The notes: generated from the sequence alone by a model not told the origin. Shown: positions 11,041-20,455, counted from the first letter of the stretch. The stretch is 23,647 nt of DNA from Thamnocephalis sphaerospora (GCA_003614735.1 KZ992545.1:9075-32721); one strand, 5' to 3'. Made by a program: numbers and translations.

Positions 11041-12228
11041 ATGTTGCCTGCTAGTCTTAACACACTGTTGCTGCTGTATCTAGTGGAAATCCTTTCATGC
11101 TGTCCGTGTTGTTGTGAGAAATGTATGGCAGGCGAGACGCATTTGCGCAAGCTCACGCAGCTGGTCTGCGATCCGAGCGAAGCGTACTCTTATGGCCATT
11201 TTCTTCGCATCAACTCATATATCTATGGCATTGAAGGTGAAATTAGCGCTACGAGAAACTCGCTGGTTTTACTAGCCAGAGTAGTAGCAATGCTGCCAGC
11301 CGACGCCCACGTCTATGTCGGCGACGGGGAGTGTGCCACCCTGGTCACCACCGAGGCCACACGCCCCGAGTGTCTGGTGACCGGAGGCTATGTGGCAATC
11401 AAGTATCTTTTAAACAGCTTGCTTGCCGATCGCGAGGTGGAGCTGCACATTCAGGCTAGCTTCAATAACGCCGGGGTGATGCAGATACTAGATTGCATGC
11501 CTACACGCAACGGTGCTGTCATGGTGTTCCCGTACTATCCGGACGGCAATCTTGGTCTGCATGTTCGTCGTTTACACGGTGTCAAGAACGCGCACGCACT
11601 TGCGCACGCACAACGCGAAACGCTTATTGGAGGCTGGATTAGCACGCTGGTAGCTACTGTTGCCGAGTGCCATGCTCGTGGTGTCTATCACCGTGATCTG
11701 AAGCCGGAGAATGTGCTCGTGAATGCCTACAACCTGCCTCAGCTCATCGACTTTGGCCTCGCTAGCACTGCGCTTGTGCACTATGACCATACCGTTGGTA
11801 CTGATGCATATATGGCTCCGGAACTATGCGCCAACGCCGACTATGAATCCAGCAGCTACCGATGTATTGATGCTGGCGCGGCCGATATCTGGTCCCTTGG
11901 CATCACCATCCTGTTTATACTTCGTGGAGCACTACCATGGCTGCGTGCCAGTCCTGCGACAGACAGCATGTTTGCCACCTATCTTGCCGGGCGTGCCAGC
12001 CTGCGCGAGGCGTATGGTATTTCAGAGGACGCCGCCTACCTGCTGACCTGCATGCTGGACGTTGATCCTATGCGGCGTCCATGTGTCCAGCAGATAAGCG
12101 ATTATGTCCCGCAGATGAGCAGCTGGTATGGCTGCATTTTGGGTTCGAGCAAAATCGATACTCGCACAGCTGCGTGGACACAATGGCGGTCGGCGGCAGC
12201 AGAGATTGTCCAGGCACGAAACCAGTGA
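11041..12228 (+). CDS. Ser/Thr protein kinase, Ran1/Sks1/Vhs1-like
   Basis: Single-exon protein kinase of 395 residues, unlike every other gene here, which has introns. The motifs read in order: Gly loop GDGECATLV (94-102, third Gly replaced), VAIK lysine K121, alphaC glutamate in REVELH (132-134), YHRDLKPEN with H217-R218-D219 and K221, D237-F-G, MAPE 258-261, and DIWSLGI. All catalytic residues are present, so it should be active. The GVYHRDLKPENVLV form and the REVELH helix recall the fungal Ran1/Sks1/Vhs1 group, a loose assignment. The first ATG gives a hydrophobic, Cys-rich start. The ATG at 11125 (residue 29) is a reasonable alternative that drops it. The region before the Gly loop is not recognisable. 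A poly(A) hexamer lies at 12362. Confidence 0.88.
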   Translation: MLPASLNTLLLLYLVEILSCCPCCCEKCMAGETHLRKLTQLVCDPSEAYSYGHFLRINSYIYGIEGEISATRNSLVLLARVVAMLPADAHVYVGDGECATLVTTEATRPECLVTGGYVAIKYLLNSLLADREVELHIQASFNNAGVMQILDCMPTRNGAVMVFPYYPDGNLGLHVRRLHGVKNAHALAHAQRETLIGGWISTLVATVAECHARGVYHRDLKPENVLVNAYNLPQLIDFGLASTALVHYDHTVGTDAYMAPELCANADYESSSYRCIDAGAADIWSLGITILFILRGALPWLRASPATDSMFATYLAGRASLREAYGISEDAAYLLTCMLDVDPMRRPCVQQISDYVPQMSSWYGCILGSSKIDTRTAAWTQWRSAAAEIVQARNQ

Positions 12229-12361
12229 TGTTTGTCATTACACCCTGTCCACCGCATGCTGCGTGAACAACAGTGCACATTGTTGCTCTTAATTGATACT
12301 AGGCATCTATTCCGATCACCCACTAGCGGCTTAATGTTGGTAGTATATAGTCAATATATCG

Positions 12362-12367
12362 AATAAA
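12362..12367 (+). terminator. candidate poly(A) signal, kinase gene
   Basis: AATAAA 134 bases past the kinase stop codon, in an AT-richer patch, on the same strand. Confidence 0.55.
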
Positions 12368-12479
12368 TCACCATCTTTACTCTGAACGGGTGTGTGCTGG
12401 CGGTGTCGGCAAGTTTGCCAACAAATAGATAATGCAAAAGCGTTACTGCCGCTTCAGCACACTCTCTTTGCCACCAGTT

Positions 12480-13058
12480 TTACTGGGGCCGCTCGCCACC
12501 CGGAATCAACTGCGGAACGTCCATCGTTGCTGCCATCAGTAGTGTGTTCACCTTTCCGTGCACTGACGCCACGTACCATGCAAATGTTGTTGCCGTTCAA
12601 AAGCAGACGTTCCACCTTGTTGGTGCGCACTTCTCCATCGGCATCCGTATCGCTGTACCCACCGCAATTAGCAACTTGCGAGGATGAACAACGTCCTAGC
12701 ATCACGGCGCATCACTTACTATTCCGTCACATCTCGAAGCAGCATATCTGTTGCGGACACGTCGTTAAGGATTCAAATACGCCACCATCACCATCGCCCG
12801 CTCGCTCGCCCTGCTAGCTGTGCATGCAAAAGGATACTGACATAGTCGTCAAAGCCCTCGAGTGTGCCAACAAATTCCTTCTCGTCCTTCATGACAACCC
12901 AAAGCCGCGAGCCGATGCACTTGTCAATCAGCTCTGCACGCAACACATTAGTGTCCATACTCAGATCAGCTGCAGCTATTGTCAAAACCGCATGCACTCG
13001 CTCACCCACCTAGCGGAAGAAGCTGGGGGATGGCGCCAGCAGGGGCGGATGAAGCCAT
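12480..13058 (-). CDS. LSM5: LSm5, Sm-like core RNA-binding protein
   Basis: Subunit of the LSm1-7 (mRNA decapping and decay) and LSm2-8 (U6 snRNA) rings. Five exons: 13058-13010, 12933-12838, 12747-12720, 12652-12577 and 12509-12480; 92 residues against about 91 in human. Introns are 76, 90, 67 and 67 nt. Splicing yields the Sm1 motif (ELIDKCIGSRLWVVMKDEKE, then GTLEGFDDYVNM) and the Sm2 motif (KVERLLLNGNNICMLIPGG), which holds the RNA-contacting NGNN. The donor chosen at 12837 (GTATCC) is not a strong one, but it is the one that restores DDYVNMLLRDVTEY. Exons 3 and 5 are only 28 and 30 nt. It is divergent from RNase T2 copy 1, with 426 bases between the starts. Confidence 0.95.
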
Positions 13059-13484
13059 GGTGTTGATGAAGCAAACAGGAAAGGATGTGGTAAACAGAAA
13101 GCTGGTCGCGGTCGTAATGGCAACCTACCCAGTACAGATTATTCCGAACCTAGTTGAGTGCCCCGATGACAAGTGTTCCGTCTCGTTGGGACCGTTACAC
13201 CTAGTCGCATGATGACACCGACCCATCGCCGGGCACGAGGTTACCTCATCTCGCGCGCGATGGCCAAAAACGCCGTTGCAGAACGCATGATGGAAGCTTA
13301 CAAGCCGGCCTCCGGCGCTGCTCTCCGGCGTAGAGATGCGTTTTATCGTATAAAAGGTGGTCGCAAAGCAACGCTTTTTTTGCACCGACATCGCATCCAC
13401 ACCAGCGCCACCCACGACGCCACACGGTACCTCTTGTTGAACGAATTTTTGACAAGGCAGCTCACCATAACGATCCACGTAACG
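13059..13484. other. divergent promoter region, LSM5 / RNase T2
   Basis: Non-coding by my reading, although a plus-strand frame stays open through much of it. It contains the TATA box at 13349 that faces the RNase T2 gene. No TATA box faces LSM5. Confidence 0.5.
13349..13356 (+). promoter_or_regulatory. TATA box ahead of RNase T2 copy 1
   Basis: TATAAAAG 129 bases before the ATG at 13485. A matching TATA sequence precedes the second RNase T2 copy. Confidence 0.6.
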
Positions 13485-14451
13485 ATGCATCTAACAAGCT
13501 TGCTCAACGCTGCCAGTCTGCTGGTCGCTGGATGTTTCATCCTTCCGTTCTCCGTCGCCGACGTTGCCGTCCGGCCCATCCCGTCCATTCCAGCCTTAGG
13601 AAACCTGCACGATCTGGCCGGTCTTAGTGAACTGCCACCTGCAGTGTGCCCAACTGTCCGGTCCTGCCAGCCGACGGCTGTCCTTCATCGCTGCTGCTCT
13701 CCAGTGAACGGCCGTCTTGTTCTGGCGCAGCAGGTAAGTCTTGCGAGCGCTCGATCTCTGCCACTAGTGTACAGCCGCTAACAGAAGCTGCTATCCAGTG
13801 GACGCCTAAACTTGGCCGAGCGGACCAGTTTACAATTCACGGTCTTTGGCCCAACACATGGTAAGTTGGCGAACTGCCGACATTCGCTGCACTAGTCCAC
13901 CGACAGCTAACGGCTTTCCGCGTGTCTCCCTGTCTAGCACGGATGGCATGACGGGAAAGCACGGCTGTGATGCCAAGCGCAACTACCCCAAAATTGGCGA
14001 GATTATCCAAAAGGCCGATCCTATGCTCTTCAACCACATGCAGATGAGCTGGCCGTCGGATCGCGGCGATTCTCCGGCCTTTTGGCAGCACGAGTGGGAA
14101 AAGCACGGAACCTGTTTGTCGACCGTCGAACCGGCCTGCCAGAAGAACGCAGCGCCCTACAGTGATGTGGTATCGTACTTTCGCATGGTGCTGGGCCTGC
14201 ATCGCACATATGATGTGTACGCCGCCCTCAAGACAGCGGGTATTGTGCCCAACGGCACGTACAAGCGCGCCGACATGGAGATGGCACTGAACAAGGCCTG
14301 GAACGTGAGGGCTATTCTGCGGTGCAGCGGCCGTCGCCTCAAGGAGGTCCGTCTCTGGTTCCACATGCAGGGCACCGATCAGTTTGTGCCTACTAGTCCG
14401 CTGCACGCCAGCAGCTCCTGTGGCGAGAGCGTCGAGTATCCGGCAAAATAA
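13485..14451 (+). CDS. secreted or vacuolar RNase T2, copy 1
   Basis: RNase T2 family endoribonuclease (EC 4.6.1.19), which cleaves single-stranded RNA through a 2',3'-cyclic phosphate. Exons are 13485-13733, 13799-13860 and 13938-14451; introns are 65 and 77 nt; 274 residues. It has an N-terminal hydrophobic signal peptide (about residues 1-27). The CAS I motif FTIHGLWP carries catalytic H97. The CAS II motif FWQHEWEKHGTC carries H155, E156, K159 and H160. Cysteines are spaced as in the family, so the enzyme looks intact. A paralog with the same first two intron positions and phases lies about 6 kb away in opposite orientation. A TATA box at 13349 and a poly(A) hexamer at 14540 frame the gene. 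No C-terminal extension domain is present, unlike yeast Rny1. Confidence 0.95.
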
Positions 14452-14494
14452 CTGGACCGTCTGCCGGCCTGTCTGTCCAACCTCGTGCTTGCCA

Positions 14495-14500
14495 TTTATT
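14495..14500 (-). terminator. candidate poly(A) signal, 7TM-RGS gene
   Basis: AATAAA on the minus strand, about 154 bases past the stop of the 7TM-RGS gene. Confidence 0.45.
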
Positions 14501-14539
14501 TATGTTGTTTCACCTCCATGCATTTTTGCAGGCGCCATT

Positions 14540-14545
14540 AATAAA
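14540..14545 (+). terminator. candidate poly(A) signal, RNase T2 copy 1
   Basis: AATAAA 88 bases past the stop codon. It lies beyond the opposing signal at 14495-14500, so the two 3' UTRs probably overlap. Confidence 0.55.
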
Positions 14546-14653
14546 TCCCAACTGTACCGTGACTGTTGCGATCCAAATTTTGACAAAGCTTCGCGTGAGC
14601 GGTCAGCTGTCCGTGTCGACCTGTGTGACAAAAGCTTGTACAGGCAGGCGTCG

Positions 14654-16467
14654 CTACCGTGAGCGGGATCGTTTCTCGTGCAATAGGCGCGGCCACGTGT
14701 TATGAAAGAGCAATTGTAGCACTTCGTCTCGTGCTTGGTCCAGTGACCTCAGCGAGAAGGTTCCCTGCATGTACTCTTGCATGATCCTCTCGTGGCACTC
14801 TGACGTAAGGTTTAGCTCGTGTTCACTTTGCGTGTCGATGAATTCTTCGTAAATCTGCTTTAGCTTGGAGTACACGGTGTTGGCATGTGGCAGGGTGGCA
14901 ATGTGCGCCGCGCTGCCAATAGTGTCTGTGCTATTGTCGGCCTGTGCTGAGCTGTCTCGTACGCTACCACCTCTATTGTCGCTACAGTCTCCATCTATTG
15001 CTGATTTAGACTTTTGGCGTGCTGAAATAGTATGCCTACCACTGACAGCATCCCCTTTCTGGCTTTGGCCATCATCCGAATCTTGCGGCGCAAGCGCCGC
15101 ATAATAGTTGTCGATGTTTGCAGATGCCTGGCCGCGAATGTGCAGCAGATCCAGCTCGCGAAGCCGTCGTAAAAACAAGACATTCTCTGTGGTGAAGTCA
15201 CGCACGGAGAATGCGCTTAGCTGCCTCGCCGTGACAAGCCATCGGATGCATGCTGCAGCATTAGTCAGGGAAGTGCAGTGTCACGCGCGTACGCAGCACG
15301 TGTGCGTGCTGCCCAGTAAGTCTGATCACAGCATGTGCTACTTACATCTTCCCGTAACCGTGGATTATCGATTGCATGTAAAAAGGCCGCATACGAGCTC
15401 AGCGTCTCGTCGAGTGTCTTGGGCGACATGCCGTAGAGTGTGCCGGAAGACTGGCGTCTGTCACGCCGTTCGGAAAGCCGCTCGCGGTTGTAGACCACTC
15501 TACCGATAGGCCACAGCACCACGAGCGCATGGCTGTATGCAAAGCCAAACACCAGCATCATTGCGGGCGGGTAGTAGCGGCGGGCCACGTCCCATCCGTG
15601 CCCGGGCATGTAGCGAAATACAGCATAAAGTAGCATGGTCAGATTGCCGATGAGTGTCTGCAGCATCATTTCGTAGCGTATGCCATGCGCATCGGGTGAG
15701 CGCCACACCAGAACCGTGAAAACCGGCAGCCAGAGCACATAGTATAGGCACATTGTTACATAGACGGGAAAGTAGGGCCAAGGACGCCGACAGTCGATGG
15801 AGTACGCGTAGGGTGATGGCTTGTAGCTGGGCAGCAGAATGGCAACGGCAAGCGCAAGGGTGATATGTAGTAGTAGTAGTAGCATTATCAAATACAGATG
15901 GTACTCTGGTCGCATGAAGTGAAGGTGAATGATCTGATGCAGCAGTCGTGCCTGGGTGCCGCCGTTTGCCGAGTTTGTGGACGTGGACACGGCATCTGAT
16001 GCTGGTGGCTGCATTACGCCGGGCATGCCGGCATCCAAGGTTGCTGCATCGCGCGGCGAGTCGTAAGACTGGCTGGCGGCGAATCTTGTTAATGGAGTTA
16101 GAATCTGCGCGTGCTCTAGTATCTCCCGGCGTCGGCGATTGTCCTTTATCAGCCGCTCGCGATTGATTGTGTAAAGCCACATGTGGCGCCAATACTTGAG
16201 GGCCAGACTCGTGACCCACAGCGTAAGCGAAATGGTAAACATCCAGATGGCAGCTTCGCAGGCGCTTTGAGGGGCGCTCGGATCGCGCACGATGATCAAC
16301 GTGGTGAAGACGATGGTGGCGAGTGTGTGCACGCACGTAAGTAGCACGCCCCTGTGACGCAGCGGCGCCTCTGTGCGTGCCAGCCACACATACACCGCTA
16401 GATCCACCACGTAGATGACGTCTGCCATAATAGCAAATGCCTTGTAGAGTGCGTTGGAAAGCTCCAT
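14654..16467 (-). CDS. 7TM receptor with C-terminal RGS domain (GprK-like)
   Basis: Putative G-protein regulator: a seven-helix membrane domain fused to an RGS box, which would speed GTP hydrolysis by a G-alpha subunit. Exons are 16467-15346 and 15220-14654 with one 125-nt intron; 562 residues. Hydrophobic helices lie at about 11-30, 40-60, 70-90, 190-212, 233-255, 267-287 and 299-324. A roughly 100-residue loop separates helices 3 and 4. The RGS box starts about 355 (FLHAIDNPRLRED, then FSVRDFTTENVLFLRRL) and ends with LDQARDEVLQLLFHNTWPRLL. About 80 residues of Ser/Asp-rich sequence (405-485) interrupt it. The ATG at 16467 is the first true ATG. The frame is open for about 260 bases further upstream without an ATG, so an extra 5' exon is possible. 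Fungal GprK-type receptors and plant AtRGS1 share this architecture. Confidence 0.9.
15868..15882 (-). repeat. (CTA)5 microsatellite inside the receptor
   Basis: Five CTA codons in a row encode pentaleucine in transmembrane helix 4. The unit is the same trinucleotide as the intergenic repeat at 5003-5045. Confidence 0.9.
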
Positions 16468-16868
16468 GGGAGCGGCGACGCAGGAGGCACGCTTTGCGCC
16501 AGGCAAGACTGCGATCGCCGTTGCACCAATGTGCGCGTTGCGTAGCGGTAGCCGATACTGGCGACGGCGACGGCTGGTGCTTTCGGCTAGATGAATATCA
16601 TGTGCAAGACAAGCCGGCTGCCGAGGATCGGACGTTTTAGGGAACGAGCACGTGGAGGACGCCGTAGGTAAGAAGGTGTAGCGGCAGTTGCCGGGGGTGT
16701 GCGATTGCCGCTTGCCGCCCTAGCATCGCAGCCGCGTCGGTTGCGAGGCAGCTCCGAACGTCGGCAACAGCACTTCATGACCGCACACTTTGCGGCGACG
16801 CTTCATACCCACGCGACCGCCTTGCGGTTGGCTCGTACGCGCCGCTTGTCCTATCGCCCACGCAATCG

Positions 16869-16902
16869 CATGTGATTGGCCGTGACACAATGCAATCACA
16901 TG
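16869..16902. promoter_or_regulatory. inverted repeat of CATGTGATTG, candidate bHLH site
   Basis: CATGTGATTG at 16869-16878 is repeated as its exact reverse complement at 16893-16902, with 14 bases between the arms. The CATGTGA core resembles the UASINO element (CATGTGAAAT) that Ino2/Ino4 bind in yeast. The site lies about 400 bases before the 7TM-RGS start and about 1 kb before OPI1. Confidence 0.5.
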
Positions 16903-17150
16903 TCGGCGCCACTCGCCTTGCACACACACGCAATCGCCGCTTTGTCGACTTGTGCCGTGATGTGGCGATAGCGCCTGTACGCAACTACGTAAGAGGGTAA
17001 CATGGCCCTGGGGCGGGGGGGCTGCGTGCTACTGGTAAGCCAGCTGGTAAGCGGGTGGCGGCGATTCGAGCCTGTCTCGCACGGCTGGCCTGGCGTCGGT
17101 CCACTGGCATGTGCTTTCTACGTTGTGGTGCCCCAATAGCTTGCACACAA

Positions 17151-17166
17151 ACACACACACACACAC
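17151..17166. repeat. (AC)n dinucleotide repeat
   Basis: Eight AC units, imperfectly flanked by further CA-rich sequence, ahead of the pyrimidine-rich OPI1 leader. Confidence 0.9.
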
Positions 17167-17907
17167 GCACCTGTACGCTCCCACAGCATCCACCGGCCGC
17201 TTCTTCTTTCTTTACTTACTCGCCTGCTCGCGCCTCTGCCTTTTTTATCTGCTCGCCTCTCGTGCAGTCAGCGGACGCCTCTGCTTGGTTGGCTGTCTTT
17301 TTGCCTGCACACCCGCGCGCCCGTCCAACCTTTCTCTTTCCCCTACTGCAATCTTTCCTTGTCGCTGCACGGTCAGCGAGCCAGCACCCGCTCCTTCGCC
17401 GCTCGCTCTTTGGCCTGTCCCTGGCTAGACGGTGTCCGCAGCCGCCCAGCTGTTCACTTGCTCTTCCGCACTCATCCACGCCTCTCCAGACACACGCCCG
17501 CACACACCCAAACGCACGCCCGCACACGTCTGCGTTGGTCGCGCGTGAGCCTTGTGTCGCGGCTACTGCGCTCGTTACTGTTGTCCTACTCCTGTAAGTG
17601 TTCTCCTGCGATTGCGTGTATAGCCGGCCCTCGTGCTGCACGTCGCGCGCCCCTTTCCTGTCGACGCTCCTGCTCGCCTGCAACGCACCTTCTGCCCACG
17701 CCAGCTCATTCTGCCCGCACGGCCGTAATTCTTGGCTACCGTGCACGTTGTCCTAGGCCCGCTTTGGCCAGACGCCGTTCCCTTTGCGTCACGCCCCGGG
17801 CCTTGTCTCTGTGCCGCATTCTTGCCAGTGCTAACCGTGCCGCTTGGAATCTGCCCTCTACGCTCTAGTCCGTGCACTGTGGCCAGCATCCTGCGTGTTT
17901 ACCAAAC

Positions 17908-19876
17908 ATGGCTCACATGAATGTGCCAGCCGACGACGCGCCCGCCTTTCGGTCGCGCGTATCTATTAACGATCTGTGCAACACCAACCTCGACTATGAC
18001 GACCGAGCGCCAGCGGTGGCCGCGCGCGAAACCGCTCAGGCACACCCGGACGCACTTGGTGTCACTTCCGACGAAGAAATGGCTGCGGCCGCTGCGCTTG
18101 GCGATCTGCGCAGCGCCAGCGACCTCGTCTACGAAGATGAAGACGCTGCCATGGGAGTCGACGCGGCCGTCTCTGATCCGCAAGTGGCAAGCAATGATGG
18201 TTTTGTGACACGCGTGGCCAACATCCCACTTGTCCGATCGACCATCCTTCTCTACGATAAGAGCAAGGCGAATTCACGCGTTGTCAAGGTAGGAAACACA
18301 CGCGCACTGCCTGTTCCGACCGCGGTCATTGGCAAGGCGCCGCGGCCTGCCGCTGCGGTCCTTACTATGCGCATAAACATGTGCACCGTCCGCTAACGTA
18401 TGTGTTGCCACCCATGTGAATGCCACGAGCAGTACGGTGCGGAAATGGTCGAGTCGTCCGTTAAAACTATCAGTCAGCCGGTACTGAACCGACTGGAGCC
18501 GCAGCTCGGCCAGCTGGACGAGTTTGCCTGTCGACAGCTAGACAAGGTAAGGCCAGACACTGTGTCCGGACTCCTCGCCCGTTTTAGGCTATCCGCCTGT
18601 GGTGTGGAGAAGTGGACTGCCACTCGGAGGTTACACATACAGTCACATGCTTACGCTTTCTTGTGTGTGTGTCTTAGCTGCAAAACAACACGGCCGAGAA
18701 TCCAGGCGTTGACGGGCTTCGTCGACGCAACACCGTCGGCCAGATGGACCAGGGTAGGCGCCGGCTGCACGCTACGTGTGCTGCGTTGACTCGACTGACC
18801 CTGACTGCGTCCATGGTTGGCACAGATGCAGGCCAAGAGGCAAATGGCGCGCAGCAGATGGCTGTGACGCAGAGTGGCAGCAACAGCACCTCCATGGTAA
18901 CGACGGAACAGACGCCGCAGCGCAGTCGCTGGCAAAAGATCCTTGTCGGTGCCGGTACGGCTGCCGGTGCCGGTGCTGCTGCCCTCAGCGAAGAGGGCAT
19001 GCGCAGCCTCAAGTACTGTCTCGAGTGGCTTTCGGTATGTGTAAAGTGATTTGCGCGCCAAAGTCTGATCGGTACACTAACCACGACATCTGCACCTGCA
19101 CTTTTTAGTATGCGGTTCGACACATTGAGCATCAGATTTACCTGCTGCGCTCCTTTATCGCTTCCATCACAGATCACCTGTCTGGCGGTGGGGCGCAAAG
19201 CGGCATGTCGCCGCACGGTGCCTCCAACGCTGTCACACAGGCGGACGTGAGCACCTTGGCTGCGATCCGGCGAGAGGTGGTTGAGACGCTGCGTAAGGTG
19301 GTGGAGGTGATTGGCTGCTATGCCGGCGCCTGCCTGCCACGTGAAGCGCGCGGTACCGTGCGCAAGTTTATCCTTAGCCTTCCCGGCCGCTGGGCCCTGC
19401 TCAGCGCGGACCTCTCCACCGTCAGCAGCGTGGCGTCATCGCCGTGCCAGTCGCCGCTGCTCACGCCGACCACGCCACCGTCGCTGATGCTGCCGGGCAC
19501 TGGCGGCCAGCATCGGATGACGCCGGTCGATTCGGCCAATCGTGTGCTGGCACTGGCCACCGAGTCGCTGCTTATGCTGAAGAGCGTTGCCGACGTGTTT
19601 GGCGAGACCAAGGACCGTGCCGAGACGCTGGTCGACCACCTGCGCAGCATGGGATACTCGCCCGCCGGTGGCAACGAGGCCAACGGCTTTGTGGACGCTT
19701 ACGGCCGGCCTGTGCAGGTGCCGGCAGACCTGCTGGCCTCCCGGCTGCAGGCGGTCGCGCAGGAGAACGGCTCCGTCGAGCCGAACGGCTACTTTGTCCC
19801 GCAGCCGCACCAGGCTGCGTATGCACAGCAGCCTTCGCCGACTAGCCTGCATCAGGACGACGCCATGGAGCTTTGA
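17908..19876 (+). CDS. OPI1: OPI1-family transcriptional regulator
   Basis: Fungal-specific Opi1 family. Yeast Opi1 represses phospholipid synthesis genes when released from phosphatidic acid at the ER; Neurospora CCG-8 is a relative. Exons are 17908-18288, 18433-18546, 18678-18753, 18826-19034 and 19109-19876; introns are 144, 131, 72 and 74 nt; 515 residues. Splicing gives the family core: VANIPLVRSTILLYDKSK (103-120), YGAEMVESSVKTISQPV (128-144), QLDEFACRQLDK, then WQKILVGAG with ALSEEGMRSLKYCLEWL, and later REVVETLRKVVEVIGCYAG with FILSLPGRW. The ATG at 17908 has a good context (CAAACATGG). The C-terminal third is Pro/Gln-rich and disordered. I see no clear FFAT motif for ER tethering. 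Whether it regulates lipid genes in this organism is inference. Confidence 0.93.
18413..18420 (+). promoter_or_regulatory. CATGTGAA E-box within OPI1 intron 1
   Basis: CATGTGAA followed by TG is close to the yeast inositol element CATGTGAAAT and lies in the first intron of the OPI1 gene. A CATGTG also occurs at 18378. Chance occurrence is quite possible. Confidence 0.3.
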
Positions 19877-19995
19877 GGCGGTCAATGATTGGCCACCGTC
19901 CGAGGTCATTGCGATTTCACCGGCATCTCTCTTTCCGCACCTTCCTATGCTCTGTCTTTTCTTCCCTTGGCCATGGGCCTAATCCTTGTGCAGCA

Positions 19996-20010
19996 CGCGC
20001 GCGCGCGCGC
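19996..20010. repeat. (CG)n alternating tract
   Basis: Seven and a half CG units, flanked by further alternating purine-pyrimidine sequence (GCATGTGCGTG), in the OPI1 3' region. Confidence 0.9.
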
Positions 20011-20413
20011 ATGTGCGTGATTGTGTGCACTCTTGTCTGTGCCTACCTTGTATCTTATCCATGCTCCTTCTCCCACCCTCCTGCGGCAGCACACAGCACG
20101 CACACGTACGCAGGATTGTCTGCATTCATTGTCGTATACGCTTCTTTGTGATCATGGTCCGCAGCGTACTTTTCTCCGCGTCTATGACTATCCCATTCAC
20201 CATCGTATTTTAAGCTAGCGACAGTACACCGCCACTCTTGTCGACTACATCCTACCCAGTGTGTAGATGTCTGCTAGCAACTGGCCATGGTATCCGCGTG
20301 TTTGCTGTCTAGACTTGCCCTGGCCCGTTGATGCGTGATGGCATCGCGTTCACGTATACTCAATAGCTTATTAGCGTCATCGCTGATCCGGCGTGCTTTT
20401 ATGCATAATGTGG

Positions 20414-20419
20414 TTTATT
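20414..20419 (-). terminator. candidate poly(A) signal, RNase T2 copy 2
   Basis: AATAAA on the minus strand, 37 bases past the stop codon. Confidence 0.55.
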
Positions 20420-20455
20420 GCAACCGTGTCACGTATGTCACTAAATGGGTCTGGT

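Larger units (their letters stand above)
16468..17907. other. divergent intergenic region, 7TM-RGS / OPI1
   Basis: 1.44 kb without a supported gene. It contains an inverted E-box repeat (16869-16902), an (AC)n tract (17151-17166), and a long pyrimidine-rich stretch (about 17180-17880) that looks like the OPI1 promoter or leader. A GTAAGT at 17594 could be the donor of a 5' UTR intron. Confidence 0.55.
19877..20455. other. convergent intergenic region, OPI1 / RNase T2 copy 2
   Basis: A 579-base 3' region shared by two converging genes. It contains an alternating (CG)n tract at 19996-20010 and the poly(A) hexamer of the minus-strand gene. I see no AATAAA for OPI1 and no coding signal. Confidence 0.5.

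Noticed and set aside
10613-11041. 142-codon minus-strand frame
   Set aside because: No ATG at its start and no domain; it lies in the CA-rich kinase leader.
17055-17597. 180-codon plus-strand frame before OPI1
   Set aside because: Composition is that of a C/T-rich tract (Ser, Pro, Leu, Arg) with no motif.
19436-19909. 157-codon minus-strand frame within OPI1
   Set aside because: Antisense shadow of GC-rich OPI1 coding sequence.
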